Shown: positions 24,781 through 35,226 of the stretch, one piece after another
Layout of the letters: every line of letters starts with the position of its first letter
Numbering within the stretch: position 1 is the first letter of the stretch
DNA from: Corinectria fuckeliana
Lineage: Eukaryota; Ascomycota; Sordariomycetes; Hypocreales; Nectriaceae
DNA length: 64,000 bases
Reading direction: 5' to 3'
Assembly (NCBI GenBank): GCA_019137255.1
Contig: WPDH01000092.1
Location: 62,001 to 126,000 of the forward strand
Made by a program: the position numbers and the translations under genes
Notes under the pieces: generated by a model
What the model was told of the DNA's origin: nothing
Databases searched by the model: none
What the model saw: the letters and a program-made list of their open reading frames with translations, nothing else

Positions 24781-26087
24781 ATGGACTCGAGACTCAACAC
24801 CTCGGACAGCGAGAGCCTCGAGGATTACAGATTTAGCTTCGAGTCGTATCTGGACTACTCGGCGAGCATTGAGGTCGACGTAAGTCTCCATGGAAACAGC
24901 TGGCGCTTCTTTTTCCCGTCTGCTTACAGTTGGCAGTCTAATCCTTGGACAAATCGTCTGCTGTGAGTAGCGTGCTACGATGCCAGCTTTTCCGCTTGCT
25001 AATGCTTTAGCGTCTCAGAGATACCGCCTCCGTCACCGAGAGCATTTATGAGTTTTACAAGGAAAATGGACGCACCTACCATGCGTACCGCGCTGGCTGT
25101 AGGTACTGCTGCCAAGAGACAAATGCCATAGGATCTAACCTCACAGCGTACTATTACCCGAACGATTCGCTAGAGGTGGAACGTCTAGACAGCCAGTATG
25201 AGATCCTCAAAATCCTCATGGACGGGAGGAGCTATCTAGCTCCGTGGTCACAAGAAAATCCACCCCACAAGGTTCTCGACATCGCGACCGGGTCAGGCTG
25301 CTGGCCTATAGACATGGGCGATGAGTTTCCCGAGGCTCAAATCACTGGCACCGACTTGTCCCCCATCCAGAACGACTTGGTTCCTCCCAATGTTCAGTTC
25401 ATCATTGATGATGCGTATGTCTCTGTTGAGTTTCTCCTTGTATGGGCTCCTACTGACCGACGTAGCACAGATGAATGGCCCAACGGGAACGACTGGTGTA
25501 ATTTCGACTACGTTCACACCAGGGCCACATTTGGTTGTTGGGCTAACATGCTAGACCAAGTCATTCGCCCAGCCTTTGAGCGCCTGCGACCCGGTGGCTG
25601 GATGGAATCGCAAGAGTTGATGGGTATGTTGGAATGCAATGACGAGTCAGTCACCGACTCCAACGCCTTCAAGAAGTGGTGTGACGACATCGTCGAAGCC
25701 AGCGAGATCGCCGACCGACCGTTGCCTCTTGCCAAGAACTTGAAGAAATGGTATATCGAGGCTGGCTTCACCGACGTGCACGAGAAGGTATACAAGATTC
25801 CAGTCAACGGCTGGCCGAAGGTCCCTAACCTCAAGAGACTGGGAGAGTTATGGCAGGCGAATATAGAGGACGGGTTGCAGGCATTCAGCTATGCGCTGCT
25901 GCACCGTGTTAAGGGGATGACCAAGGAGGAGATTGAGGTGGGTTTCACACTTGTGCGTGGATAAAGACAATGAACTGACAATACCAAGGTCTCGCTAGTG
26001 AATGTGAGGAAGGATCTTGCGGACCAGCGAATGCATGGTTACCAGAAGCTCTATGTTGTATGGGGGAGAAAACCAGTCGACGCTTGA
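24781..26087 (+). CDS. LaeA-like SAM-dependent methyltransferase
   Basis: Methyltransferase of 341 aa in the LaeA/UMTA-like family, which includes both global regulators of secondary metabolism and pathway enzymes. Exons are 24781..24879, 25011..25098, 25147..25414, 25466..25937 and 25989..26087. The first intron is long (131 bp); the others are 48-51 bp. Family marks are ENGRTYHAYRAGSYYYPND before the fold, motif I VLDIATGSG at about residue 105 with ITGTDLSPIQ after it, LRPGGWMESQEL, and the C-terminal VSLVNVRKDL. The third intron is a multiple of three and could be retained without a frame change. It lies directly downstream of the HR-PKS on the same strand, so it may be a cluster enzyme or local regulator; sequence alone cannot separate these roles. 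Confidence 0.85.
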
Positions 26088-26825
26088 TCAGGGCCAGGAT
26101 AAGGCCACTATTTAATGAATATATCGGTTCCTATTTCAACTACTAGCTGACAGTGTCAGGCAGATAAGAAGGCCATTCCAGAAAATGAAACAAGTACTTC
26201 ATCAAGGTAATATGCTGGACCGGCGGGTTTACAGCCGTGGACTGGCAAGTTTACAAATTTTGAACGGCCTCGGTCTAAACGCAAGCACCGATCAGTTTTG
26301 TCTAACAGATCAATTTCTACAGCTAAAGAAGAGGACAGTTCTGAGGCGGGTGCATTGTTATTGGTACTAAAAACCGGCTAACGAGACAAAGATAACCACC
26401 GATCACCACCAGAAGAGCGAATGGCAGAACGCCCGCAGGCAGACGGATGACTCTGACACGGAAATATCAAGTTCTGGCACGACTTATGATTTTGTTGATG
26501 AGTCGAAGAGAAACGCAAGAGCGAGGCATATGAAAAGACAGCGGCGTCTATTGGTCATACTTGGACGCATCAGTTGTCATTGCCCTTCAGGTCAGCATGA
26601 TACTTTGTCAGGCCTAGTATCTGCGAACTAGAGTAAAAAAGGCAAAAGGAAAAATAGGAGAGTATGGCCTGCCGGACGCATGAGAACTGAAAGGAGTAAA
26701 GTAAATAATAGTACACGGCTATCGCGGTAGGAACTTGTCCTGTCACAGCAAACCAATTGGAACCTATTCGTCGCTGCCAAACCCAAAACCTACAACTCAG
26801 TAGATAGATGTCCATGTAGGCCATT
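26088..26825. other. Convergent intergenic region with coding-like debris
   Basis: About 0.74 kb between convergent genes. A frame near 26385-26560 reads like a charged protein tail (EWQNARRQTDDSDTEISSS) but has no start codon or partner exon. Otherwise I see only terminator sequence. Confidence 0.4.
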
Positions 26826-28118
26826 TTAGTCATGCGACGTTGATGCAGCAGAGTCGATCGCACGGATCGGGCGAGGAAGTTGAAGCCATTCAGTCAGCGG
26901 TTGCAGTGACTGATCCTCAGGTACAACATCCCAACCTTTGTCGCGCGTGATGTACCTGAGTGAAGAAGCCACAGGCCAACTTTCTTGATCTTGAAGCCAG
27001 AGTCGAAGCACGTGTCGTATCTCCCCCGACTCCGTATCATCAGCGAATGCGTCTCTGGCGTGCATAATAGAGAGATTGTTGACAAGCAGAATGTCGCCGG
27101 GCTCAGTATCAAGTTGAAAGCTGTGTTTCCTTGCCGCATCGCTCAGGACGTCGAGGGCAGCCTCTTGCGCCGGAGACAAGAGGGGCGCAGTTTCATTCAT
27201 TGGGTGCTTGGGATGGCCTGCAAGATAAGCCTTTGCGTAGTTGATCTGCATTCTCCCATTCGCTTGGCCAATAATCGGTCTGTGTGGAAGAGTGAGATTC
27301 GCTCCGGAAAGATTCTCGCGGTCCGGCATCTCCCAGTGCCAGCTAGACGCGAGCTCACTGATGACCTGGGGAGAGCTTTCGGCGAGAGAGTTGTACACGC
27401 GCCAGAAGCTTGACAAACGCTGATTGCCACTGATGTTGGATTTCTTCTCCATAAACAGCGCGAGAATGGCACCCGAGTCCACGTCAGTGTGGAAATCCTA
27501 GGGTAGGCAAAAAAGGTTAGCCAAGCAGTCGATGGCACAAGTCGTCTCGAGCTGTGTCATACCATGGCTACTGGCAACTCTGGCGGGCGTAGATTGACGC
27601 CTGGCACATCATCCTGCCTCTCATACCGGATATGATCTGTGCGTCTTTCTCAGCAACATGATCCATATACTTCAATGGGCTTTGGTGAACATACCGACGA
27701 ACCAATTTCGGTAGGTGGCAACATGGGCACAGATGCCCGCAAAGATGAGGATGTGTTCTTCTTCACTATAGGAGGTGGGGTCAATTCCGCGCACAACCTG
27801 GAACCCGCGGCCGTCGTTCAAGGTATGCTTGATCTGCCGGAGCTTCTTGACGAGATGTTCCGGGAGGGGAAAGTTGGCCTGATGGACGGAGCCTCGCGTA
27901 AGACCAAGACCTAGGGAAAGGCGGGAGTGTCAGCATCGAAAGGAGCAAGGGTTGGAGGTGAAAGTCTTACCCTTGAAGTGGCTGACTGCGCCTCGTATCC
28001 CCAGGAGGTCACTTTCAGTCAGTGTCAAGGTGTACGCGTCGGGATTCTGGTCGAACTCGGACCCATCCCAGGCCATTGGGCCACTTAACTGTTCTGGAAA
28101 CCCGGTAGGAAGTGCCAT
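26826..28118 (-). CDS. TauD/TfdA-family Fe(II)/2-oxoglutarate dioxygenase
   Basis: Oxygenase of 373 aa using Fe(II), 2-oxoglutarate and O2; family members hydroxylate or cleave sulfonates, quaternary amines or natural-product intermediates. Minus-strand exons are 27971..28118, 27695..27910, 27563..27648 and 26826..27497, with introns of 60, 46 and 65 bp that restore TYRNWFVERRTDHIRYERQ and LPVAMDFHTDVDSG. The iron triad is His153 and Asp155 (HTD) with distal His296 in IMHARDAF; Arg315 in VLRLWLQD should bind 2-oxoglutarate. I chose the ATG at 28118 (context CACAATGGC); an in-frame Met at 28214 would add 32 residues. It converges on the LaeA-like gene and is a plausible tailoring oxygenase for the PKS product. 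Confidence 0.87.
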
Positions 28119-28696
28119 TGTGGTGTCAAGAAGGCGATGAACCGGCTCTGACTCATTCAGTTGTCGACCCTTGATCCGGGCCAAGTGTCTGGACTTTAAG
28201 TATCCGCAGACCACGTATGACGATGGTCAAAGCCAGGACCCGTCCTGGGTTCAGCTCCCACGAGAGAGCAGCAGTTTCTACACAGCTCATGTACACAGCA
28301 TTGGTCTCACAAGTCATGGAAATTAAGCGAAAGGGAGTGTTAGACGCCAGCTGAGGTATCTAGAAAAGGGGCGAAAGATGTGTTCCTTCGGGGATGCCCA
28401 TGCATCCTTGTGACGTTACAAATCAGGCCTAGTCCATCATCAACAGCATGATTGCGTCAAGTGCCAGCGGTTTCAAATAGACTTATGCACGCTGCTCAAG
28501 CTCGCCGGTCGTTGGGTAGTCTAATTGACAGAGAGCTGGTGCCTCATGCAGCCATTTTCAACTCGCCGGTCGGATTCACACTCGTCAGATGTCTACCTGC
28601 TTACCTATCTACCCAAGGCAGTCTGTCATAAGTTACAAGTCTTCCTCTCATCTTTCTTCTCAACCTCCAGAATCGCACTTCGTCGAAAGCAGCGCC
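28119..28696. promoter_or_regulatory. Divergent promoter region, dioxygenase and GNAT gene
   Basis: About 0.58 kb separates the divergent dioxygenase and acetyltransferase starts. The last 60 bp before 28697 are pyrimidine-rich. No clear operator is seen. Confidence 0.45.
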
Positions 28697-29839
28697 ATGG
28701 CTACAGCTCCCGTTCCTCCCTTGGGTGTTCTGCGTATTGCCTCGCCACGGGACATCCTCCGCATCGGCATCGTCGCTGCTTCAGGTTTTCGTTATTCTCC
28801 CGTCTTCGACTGGGAGCGCCCGTACCATGCCAAGTTTCCCCAGGATACCCTCTTGTCGTACCGCCACGAGATCTCCTCCGCCATCAAAAGCCCCGAGCAC
28901 ATCGTTCTTGTCGCAACAGACAAGTTTGACCCCGACGAGGGAGAGAAATCCACCGCCGCCATCCCGCCCGACAATGGCTGGCATGCGCCCAAGGCTGGTG
29001 ACGAGGTAGTCGTTGGCATGGCTTGTTGGAAGCTCCAGCCTGGCTCCAACGGGATTGGACCCTTTCAGAACGACACTGGTAAGCCTCTCCAGGTCTGTTG
29101 TTCTTCCCGAAATGGCCAACTTATTCAATCAGCTCCCTACCCCAAACTGCCGACGAACCTGAAGAGAGATATGGACATGGGGCACTGCGACGCGCTTGAC
29201 CAGCGCTGTGTCGCGGCGGAAAAGAAGTGAGTGGTTGCCTCCGTCTCCACCGTTCCCGTCTCTATCCTCGTCCCTATCTCCATCCTCATCTCTATCCTCA
29301 TCTTCGTCCTCGTCCCCGTCCTTGTCCCTGTCTCTATCCTCGTCTCTATCCGTCCCTATTTCTATCATCTCTATCTTCTCTATCTTCATCTCTGTCCTCG
29401 TCCACAGTCTGGGTCCGGGGACGAAGACGGAGACGAGGATAGAGTCCCCGACCTAGAATCCCGACCTAGCCTAAGATCTCAGCTCCCCAGCCTCAAACCC
29501 CAGCCTTGCTGCCACACAGCAGGTAATTTAGCTAACAGCTATCATTGCCTCAGATACTTTCAAGGATCATTTACAATGGAGATGGTTGTTGTACACCCCG
29601 CGTACTGGAAACGTGGACATGGAAGCCGGCTTACTCAATGGGGCATCGACCTCGCCAAGTTGGACAAGGTTTGCCAAGGTGTCATTGCTGCGAAGATGGG
29701 CAAAGCGATCTACAGTTCGTTGGGTTTCAAGAACCTTGAGGACTTGCACATCGACGGGGATAGTGTTGTACCCCAGGGTGTCAACGTTGCGGCAATGTGG
29801 TATCATGTGGAATCGGGTTTCGCTGCCAAGCTGCTTTGA
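28697..29839 (+). CDS. GNAT-family N-acetyltransferase
   Basis: Acetyl-CoA-dependent acetyltransferase, 253 aa. Exons are 28697..29078, 29133..29226 and 29554..29839. The N-terminal strand reads LRIASPRDILRIGIVAASGF, the core strand is VVVGMACWKLQ, and the acetyl-CoA loop is VVVHPAYWKRGHGSRLTQWG (the R/Q-x-x-G-x-G/A pattern as KRGHGS), followed by IYSSLGFKNL. The start chosen follows CAGCGCC; a longer upstream frame is open but looks like leader. Intron 2 is unusually long (327 bp) and mostly made of degenerate CTATCCTCGTC-like repeats. Similar GNATs occur widely in fungi; a link to the PKS is only positional. Confidence 0.8.
29255..29410 (+). repeat. Pyrimidine-rich imperfect tandem repeat inside GNAT intron 2
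   Basis: The coding strand is almost pure C/T with a repeated 6- or 12-bp pattern such as CTCATCTCTATC and CTCGTCCTCGTC. It explains long spurious open frames on both strands and why intron 2 is five to six times longer than other introns here. Confidence 0.75.
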
Positions 29840-30490
29840 GTCTTTATAGGAATTCCTTATCTTTATATATATAAACGTCACGGCATCACAACGTCACGGC
29901 GCACTCCTAGAGAAAAGAGTAGTATTAAGGTAAAGTGGCCGGTGCCGTCCTAGCGCTCTGTATTAGGTATCGGAGCACAGCGCGCCGCCTTGTGACGCTG
30001 ACAGCGGCGGCGACATCAAGGACATCCCAGCCCTTGTCGATGCCATTTCCACCAGTCGGAAGCTCCGCGCGCGTCACTACTATTCCAGCTTGCTAGGAAT
30101 CGCGAGGCGAGATTCCTCAAGGAGATACAGGATGACACAAGGTCAAGCCCGTGGCTCGAAGAGCTGCTGGGCTGACACGCTCTAACGCCCTGATGGCCTA
30201 CAAAAGAATATTAAAGTGAATCTCTGTTTAGGCGCGTGATATACAGCTCAAATAGCACGAGTCTATTTCAACCCGCATCGCAGAGGCCTTTGTACACATC
30301 TCTCTTTGGGTTTCGGCCGGCTGTTGGTGATGATTGGACCACGGGTGTCGGCTGATTCACACCTAACTTGTAAGGCCTTAAGAATGCCTCTAGTCTTACA
30401 CAGTACTTCGCACTTATCTCTTGTCTCCGCTTCCAACCCAGGTTTCGTTTCGTCAACGGGCGTAAGAAGATCAGGCCCTCCTATCAAGAC
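29840..30490. other. Intergenic region with possible coding remnant
   Basis: About 0.65 kb. At 29995-30175 the plus strand reads protein-like in two frames (GDIKDIPALVDAISTSRKLR, then FLKEIQDDTRSSPWLEELLG and a stop). The frame switch suggests the end of a decayed gene. The family is unknown. Confidence 0.35.
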
Positions 30491-32568
30491 ATGGACCAGG
30501 ACAAGAACCAGAGCCCAACAGCAACAGCAACTGACTTGGGCCAGAGCGATATCGACGTCGATAAACCCCCTCCCCAGACTTCCCTCGACTGGTGGCAACC
30601 TGAGCCATTCGAGATCGACCGGCCAATAGAAGAATGGGGGCAAATCAACTTCGATGAATACCTATGGCCGGATCACCTGCTACCGGGTGAAGAAAATACG
30701 GATACCACTCCCGCCGCGACAGCGCTAGACTTCGAGCCACTTGACGCCTCCACAGCCTTGACAAATCGGTTACCATCTGTTCTAAACCAGCCCCTCTCGG
30801 ATCATCTGACGCCATCTTCATCTTCTACCATCATTTGGACTCCATCGCGCTCTACCTCGGAGAACATCATTCCGTATCATGGATCCCACGCTCTCCCCTC
30901 ATCCACCACTCTTCCCAACACCACTGATCCACACCCTTCCGTGTCTCTTGCATCAACTGGGGAATCCTCCCTGATGATTCCTGTGTGTGTAGTCTCGTCT
31001 CTCAATCACGTTCCGTGGGGAACGCAGGCTCAGCAGCAAGCGAAGCGCAAGCTTAGCCAAACCGATCCAGAGCGCCGCGCGCAAACGAAACAGGTTCGAA
31101 GCTTAGGGGCGTGCTTGAGATGCAGGATCTATAAGGAAAAGGTTCACATGACCAATTATCATGTATGGCCATGTGATGCTGATCTCGCTGCAGTGCGATC
31201 TAAACGTGCCTTGTGGCCGCTGCATTCAGGTTGCTACGAGGGTGAAGTTTTTCAGGCAGCCCTGTCAAAGGCTCGACATGGCCGAGGTTATCCCCTTCAG
31301 GACGGGCAATGCTCGAATGGGTCAAACTCAGTCCGCATTTCCGACGCTGTCGTGGTCTCTGGAGAATCCCCTCGTCCGGATCACCTCAGTCACTCACTTC
31401 TTTAAGGATGTCGACGTGGCGCTGCTTCCGAAACTGAGGCTATCATGCAGAAAATTCCTTCCGAGAGATGAAGACGTTTTGTTCGAACACTACGAGGGCC
31501 CTGGTGGCGAAGTCATGGTTATTCCATCGCCCCCCTTCGCATGTGTAAGTCATGAAGAAATTTCCCACAGTGTGAGCACCACCGGTTAAAGAGAATCTCC
31601 TAGATCAACATCAGCTCCCAGAAGACCAGCCAAAACATCAGTCCCTTTGCGATTGAAGAAATGATGGCTACCTCAAGGGACGACATCTATCGCCAGGGCC
31701 TCGCCGAAGCAAATCGCCTTGCTTCTGTCAATACAGCCAGAACCCTACCTTGAAGCAGCTTCGTGTCCCTCTAATCATATACCACATTTAGAACCCGATC
31801 CCCATGCTCCAAAAAGCACTCGAAATTCTCTCCTGCGTTTATATGAACTTCGATACACCTATCATGTTAGGCGACAGGCTTGATGTACCACCCTTGAAGG
31901 ACAAGAAAGCCCCGATTGACGGGAGATACCCGGTACCCTCGGTGTTGGACTTTCAGCTAGACACGCTTTATATTCAACACGTGCAAAAACTCATGAAGGA
32001 AGTGTCACGCGGGCTGTAGAAACTCATCTTCTCCTCAGAGAGGCATTCTCGTTGGTATGAGACTTTCCCCACAATATTTGTGCTGCTGGTCGCTATGGAA
32101 CAGGTTTACTTGAAACAGTGCCAGTACCTTCGGAGAGCCAACATAGCAAACGAAGTGAGTTTAATTTGCCTTCCTAGACCGTCCATCTACTGAGGCCTTA
32201 ATAGGAAGTGAACATTTTTGCCCGAGCCTCACCAGTCAGCAATCACATGATTTCGTTGTGGAGGGCCTCGGCCAAAAACTTGCTCTACCATTACCGATGC
32301 ATTATGAAGGCAACCCTCCCATTTTCGCCGTCCTTTAAGCTGGAGGGTGAAGGATATGCACTCCTAGACGCCGATGCCATGCATTACATTCGGAACATGG
32401 CTGCACTAGTACGCGAGAGAGGTACGGCATCACCCGCATATCACGAACGTGAGACCGTCCTGCTGACCAACTCCAGAGGTAGAATTGTCTGGTCTTAGTG
32501 ATAAAGACTTGGATAATAGTTCCATGCGCCCTTTGTCTTGGATTTCCGAACTCTTCCTGGACTGACAC
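30491..32568 (+). pseudogene. Zn2Cys6 transcription factor interrupted by an in-frame stop
   Basis: A long acidic, Pro/Ser/Thr-rich N-terminus leads to a zinc cluster split by an intron (31140..31193, GTTCAC...TGCAG): ACLRCRIYKEK joins CDLNVPCGRC and then FFRQPC. Later exons (from about 31605, 31795 and 32204) read RQGLAEANRLASVN, LQKALEILSCVYMNFDTP, FPTIFVLLVAMEQVY and SLWRASAKNLLYHYR, ending near SWISELFLD. The frame is cut by TAG at 32017..32019 where related proteins have Trp; the same frame continues with KLIFSSERHSRWYET, so this is a nonsense change, not a missed end. A TGA in the exon before 31790 is not cleanly removed by any good splice site. An unusual natural variant cannot be excluded. 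Confidence 0.6.
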
Positions 32569-33149
32569 TGGGTACCGTTGCTTAGTCACGGGGTTCCATA
32601 GAACAGGAAAAACACGGCTCTAGGCCGCGTTTTCCTATTCGTAGACACAAGTCTATCATCAATTTCTATGCTCTGTTGTGAAAAGGACGCACTGTTCAAA
32701 ACTTACGGAACTGGAAACTGGCCTCGTGATTTCGGAACATTGGAAAGCCTGCAATCTTGGTTATATGTACTCGAAGTTGGCTCTAATTTGATATGAATGG
32801 AGTTTCGGAAATCGTCTAAAACCGAGACAAACTAAAACTGTTGCAATCATGATTACTTCTGCGTCTTACAGGCACAAATCGATATTAAAAAATAGAACTT
32901 AAGGGCATTAAACTACCTTGGGCATCAGGGTAAATATTGGGACTGTAAACTGTGAGCTTACAGCCCGGATGGCAAGACTCTAAACAAATAGGCACGCATT
33001 TAGGACCCAGCAGCTCGATGTATGCTGTCCTTGGTGTGTGCTTCGCTCTATCCCAACTATGTTGAAGCGGTTCGTACGTAGTATAGACTAGTAAGTATAC
33101 CGGAATCGCTTGTTTTCCTTAGCTGTCATCGTAGACAACACCTCAGGGG
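32569..33149. other. Intergenic stretch, no gene supported
   Basis: About 0.58 kb, moderately AT-rich, between two decayed genes. No motif, repeat or open frame of note. Confidence 0.45.
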
Positions 33150-34272
33150 ACATGTATGCATCCTCTGTCTGCTTCCCACGAGCACCGCGTCTCTTATCAT
33201 CGCCATATGCATCGTTTTATCCGTGCTATCCACCGCAGTGGTCGGAACCCGGGTGTGTATCCGCTTGCGCGGCCGGAGCCTTGCGTCTGATGACTGGATG
33301 TCGATGCCGTCGATGGTTTTTGCGCTCCTCTACTCAGACTTGTGGATTGCGCGTAAGTCCGGGTGGCCCAGAGTTTGAAAGGAAATGGCAGGTTTAACAC
33401 AAATGTTCGACCACAGAGACACGATACAGCCTCGGACTGCCACTCAAGTTGCGACCAAAGGAAAACCTCGTCACGTATACCAGAGTCAACTATGCTGGTC
33501 GCCCAATATATCAGCTGGGCATAAGCTTCTTCAGGATTGCACTCTTGATCAGCTACTTGTGCCTTCTAATGGGTACTGATCACAGAACCTACCGGATCGT
33601 TCCATGGATGTCGATTGCGGCCGTCTTTCTTTAACATTTGGGGTGCACTCTGTCGCTCATCTTCGCATGCTCTCCTGTAAGAGGACGTCGACCGATCCGA
33701 GAGCTCGAACTGATTTTTTTCTTGCTCCTCAGGTCAGCAGATCTTGGAAGCCCGATGGGAAAGGTATATGCCTTTCTCCAGGCCCTTCGTTCACGGCGTA
33801 TGCCGTAATCACCATCGTATCAGATGTGGTCGTTCCATTACTCCCACTTCCAATTCTCTCAAAGTTGGAGATTCGGCTCGAGAAAAAGATTGATCTCATT
33901 GCCATTTTTGGTCTCGGTCTGTTCACAACCATTTGTTCGATTCTGCGCTACATGCAGATTAATCGCATCCAGACTGGCGATGGCAATTCTACCATGCTTG
34001 TGCTGTGGGGAACCATTGAGTTCAACGTCGGGGTAAGTACTCCATCGACTCTGAACAAACTGAGGGCTAATGGTGATTCGGAGAACATGGTTTCTTCTCT
34101 TCCGTTCCTCGCACCGATGTTTGTTAGGAAAGCCACACAGTACAGATCAAGACAATCGCACTTAGATGGTTATGGGACACCAAGCGGAAGAAGTCGAAGT
34201 CATGGACTGAGGAGTGATCATTACAGGTTGAGGGACCTAGTCCACGGCACAGATGGAGCCGTTTTTACTTAG
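33150..34272 (+). pseudogene. Fungal rhodopsin-domain (PTH11-type) membrane protein, nonsense-disrupted
   Basis: Spliced in hand translation, the plus strand gives the seven-helix fungal rhodopsin domain: LIIAICIVLSVLSTAVVGTR (TM1), SLASDDWMSM, an intron at 33354..33415, LGLPLKLRPKENL, ISFFRIALLISYLCLL, HLGCTLSLIFACSPV, an intron to 33731, SWKPDGKGICLSPGPSFTAY, SDVVVPLLPLPIL, GLGLFTTICSILRYMQI, and after an intron at 34033..34084 NMVSSLPFLAPMF and the tail YRLRDL. A TAA interrupts the frame between AAVFL and HLGC (about 33634) with the same frame continuing, and no ATG is found in frame before TM1. Such proteins are plasma-membrane sensors or of unknown role; this copy is probably dead. Confidence 0.6.
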
Positions 34273-35226
34273 GACCATCAAATCATGCAGTGGCAGTGAA
34301 GAGGACATTTTGCAGGAGCGCGGGGGAGTTACCAAGTCGGTCACAAATACGGTACAAGTAGACGAGGGGGCTGGGAAGTCTAGCAGCAGTAACAATATAG
34401 GATCCGGAGAACAGCATGCCTGCACTAACGAATGACGAAGAATTCGGGACGTGCGTTCTTAAAATATTTAGTACTTGGATAAATTAATGTAACTAATAGC
34501 CTCCGCAAGTTCCTAGGGTCCCTGCCTTTACCAGAAGTGCAAATACGACGTGCTAGCCACTTAGCCACATACGAGGATGGGTCGGGACTCGGGGACCTAT
34601 CAAGTATTCACAGGTATGTACTTTGTATATTATTATTTTCATCTTGTTTTATATAAGCCTGCCTTAATATCTTGTGAGATAAAGAAAGCAATATAGTAAA
34701 TAGCACACAATAAAAGAACCCTATAAGGTACTATACCTAACACTATAAAACACAGTATCTATTTCCCAAAAAGGAACCCAAATGATCAAGCATCAATCTT
34801 AAAAAGCAAGGCATAACTTTGTAATAGACCTCCCTCTCTAATCTTAATAGGCAAAAGGTAGAGGGGTCAATAAGGTACGATGCAAAGCTTGATCAAAACA
34901 AAGTTCAAATCAACGAGCCTCGAGACGCAAGATGCAATGCGTGACAACACAGTAGATGCCATCGAGGGGTACTTCGTACATAGCTAGTATTTTTGAGCAC
35001 CCGTACTTCGTAGATGCGGGGGTGGATAATGCCGCACCAAGGATCCCTTGACACAGCGATCGACATCCTTCGGGAATGTCCCGGAGCAGGGCAAGGGTTG
35101 TGTTGGCACGCCCCAGTGATGCATATTGTTCTCTCCAGACTTTGTCATTTCGTTAAGATTCCTACGGAGTAACCAAACCCCAGCGTCGATCAAGTATTTC
35201 CTCGCTGCCCGCAACAAGCACCCAAG
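34273..35226. other. AT-rich intergenic island, possible mobile-element debris
   Basis: Sequence from about 34620 to 34760 is strongly AT-rich with no open frame. Just before it, on the minus strand near 34575, TGGCTAAGTGG fits a polymerase III A box, but no matching B box or tRNA fold is seen. The last 250 bp hold TACTTCGTA twice and the monooxygenase promoter. Confidence 0.4.

Noticed and set aside
29231..29839. Single 202-codon open frame across the GNAT intron
   Set aside because: Its first half is pure repeat sequence (VSILVPISIL-like); splice sites at 29226 and 29553 give a better GNAT.
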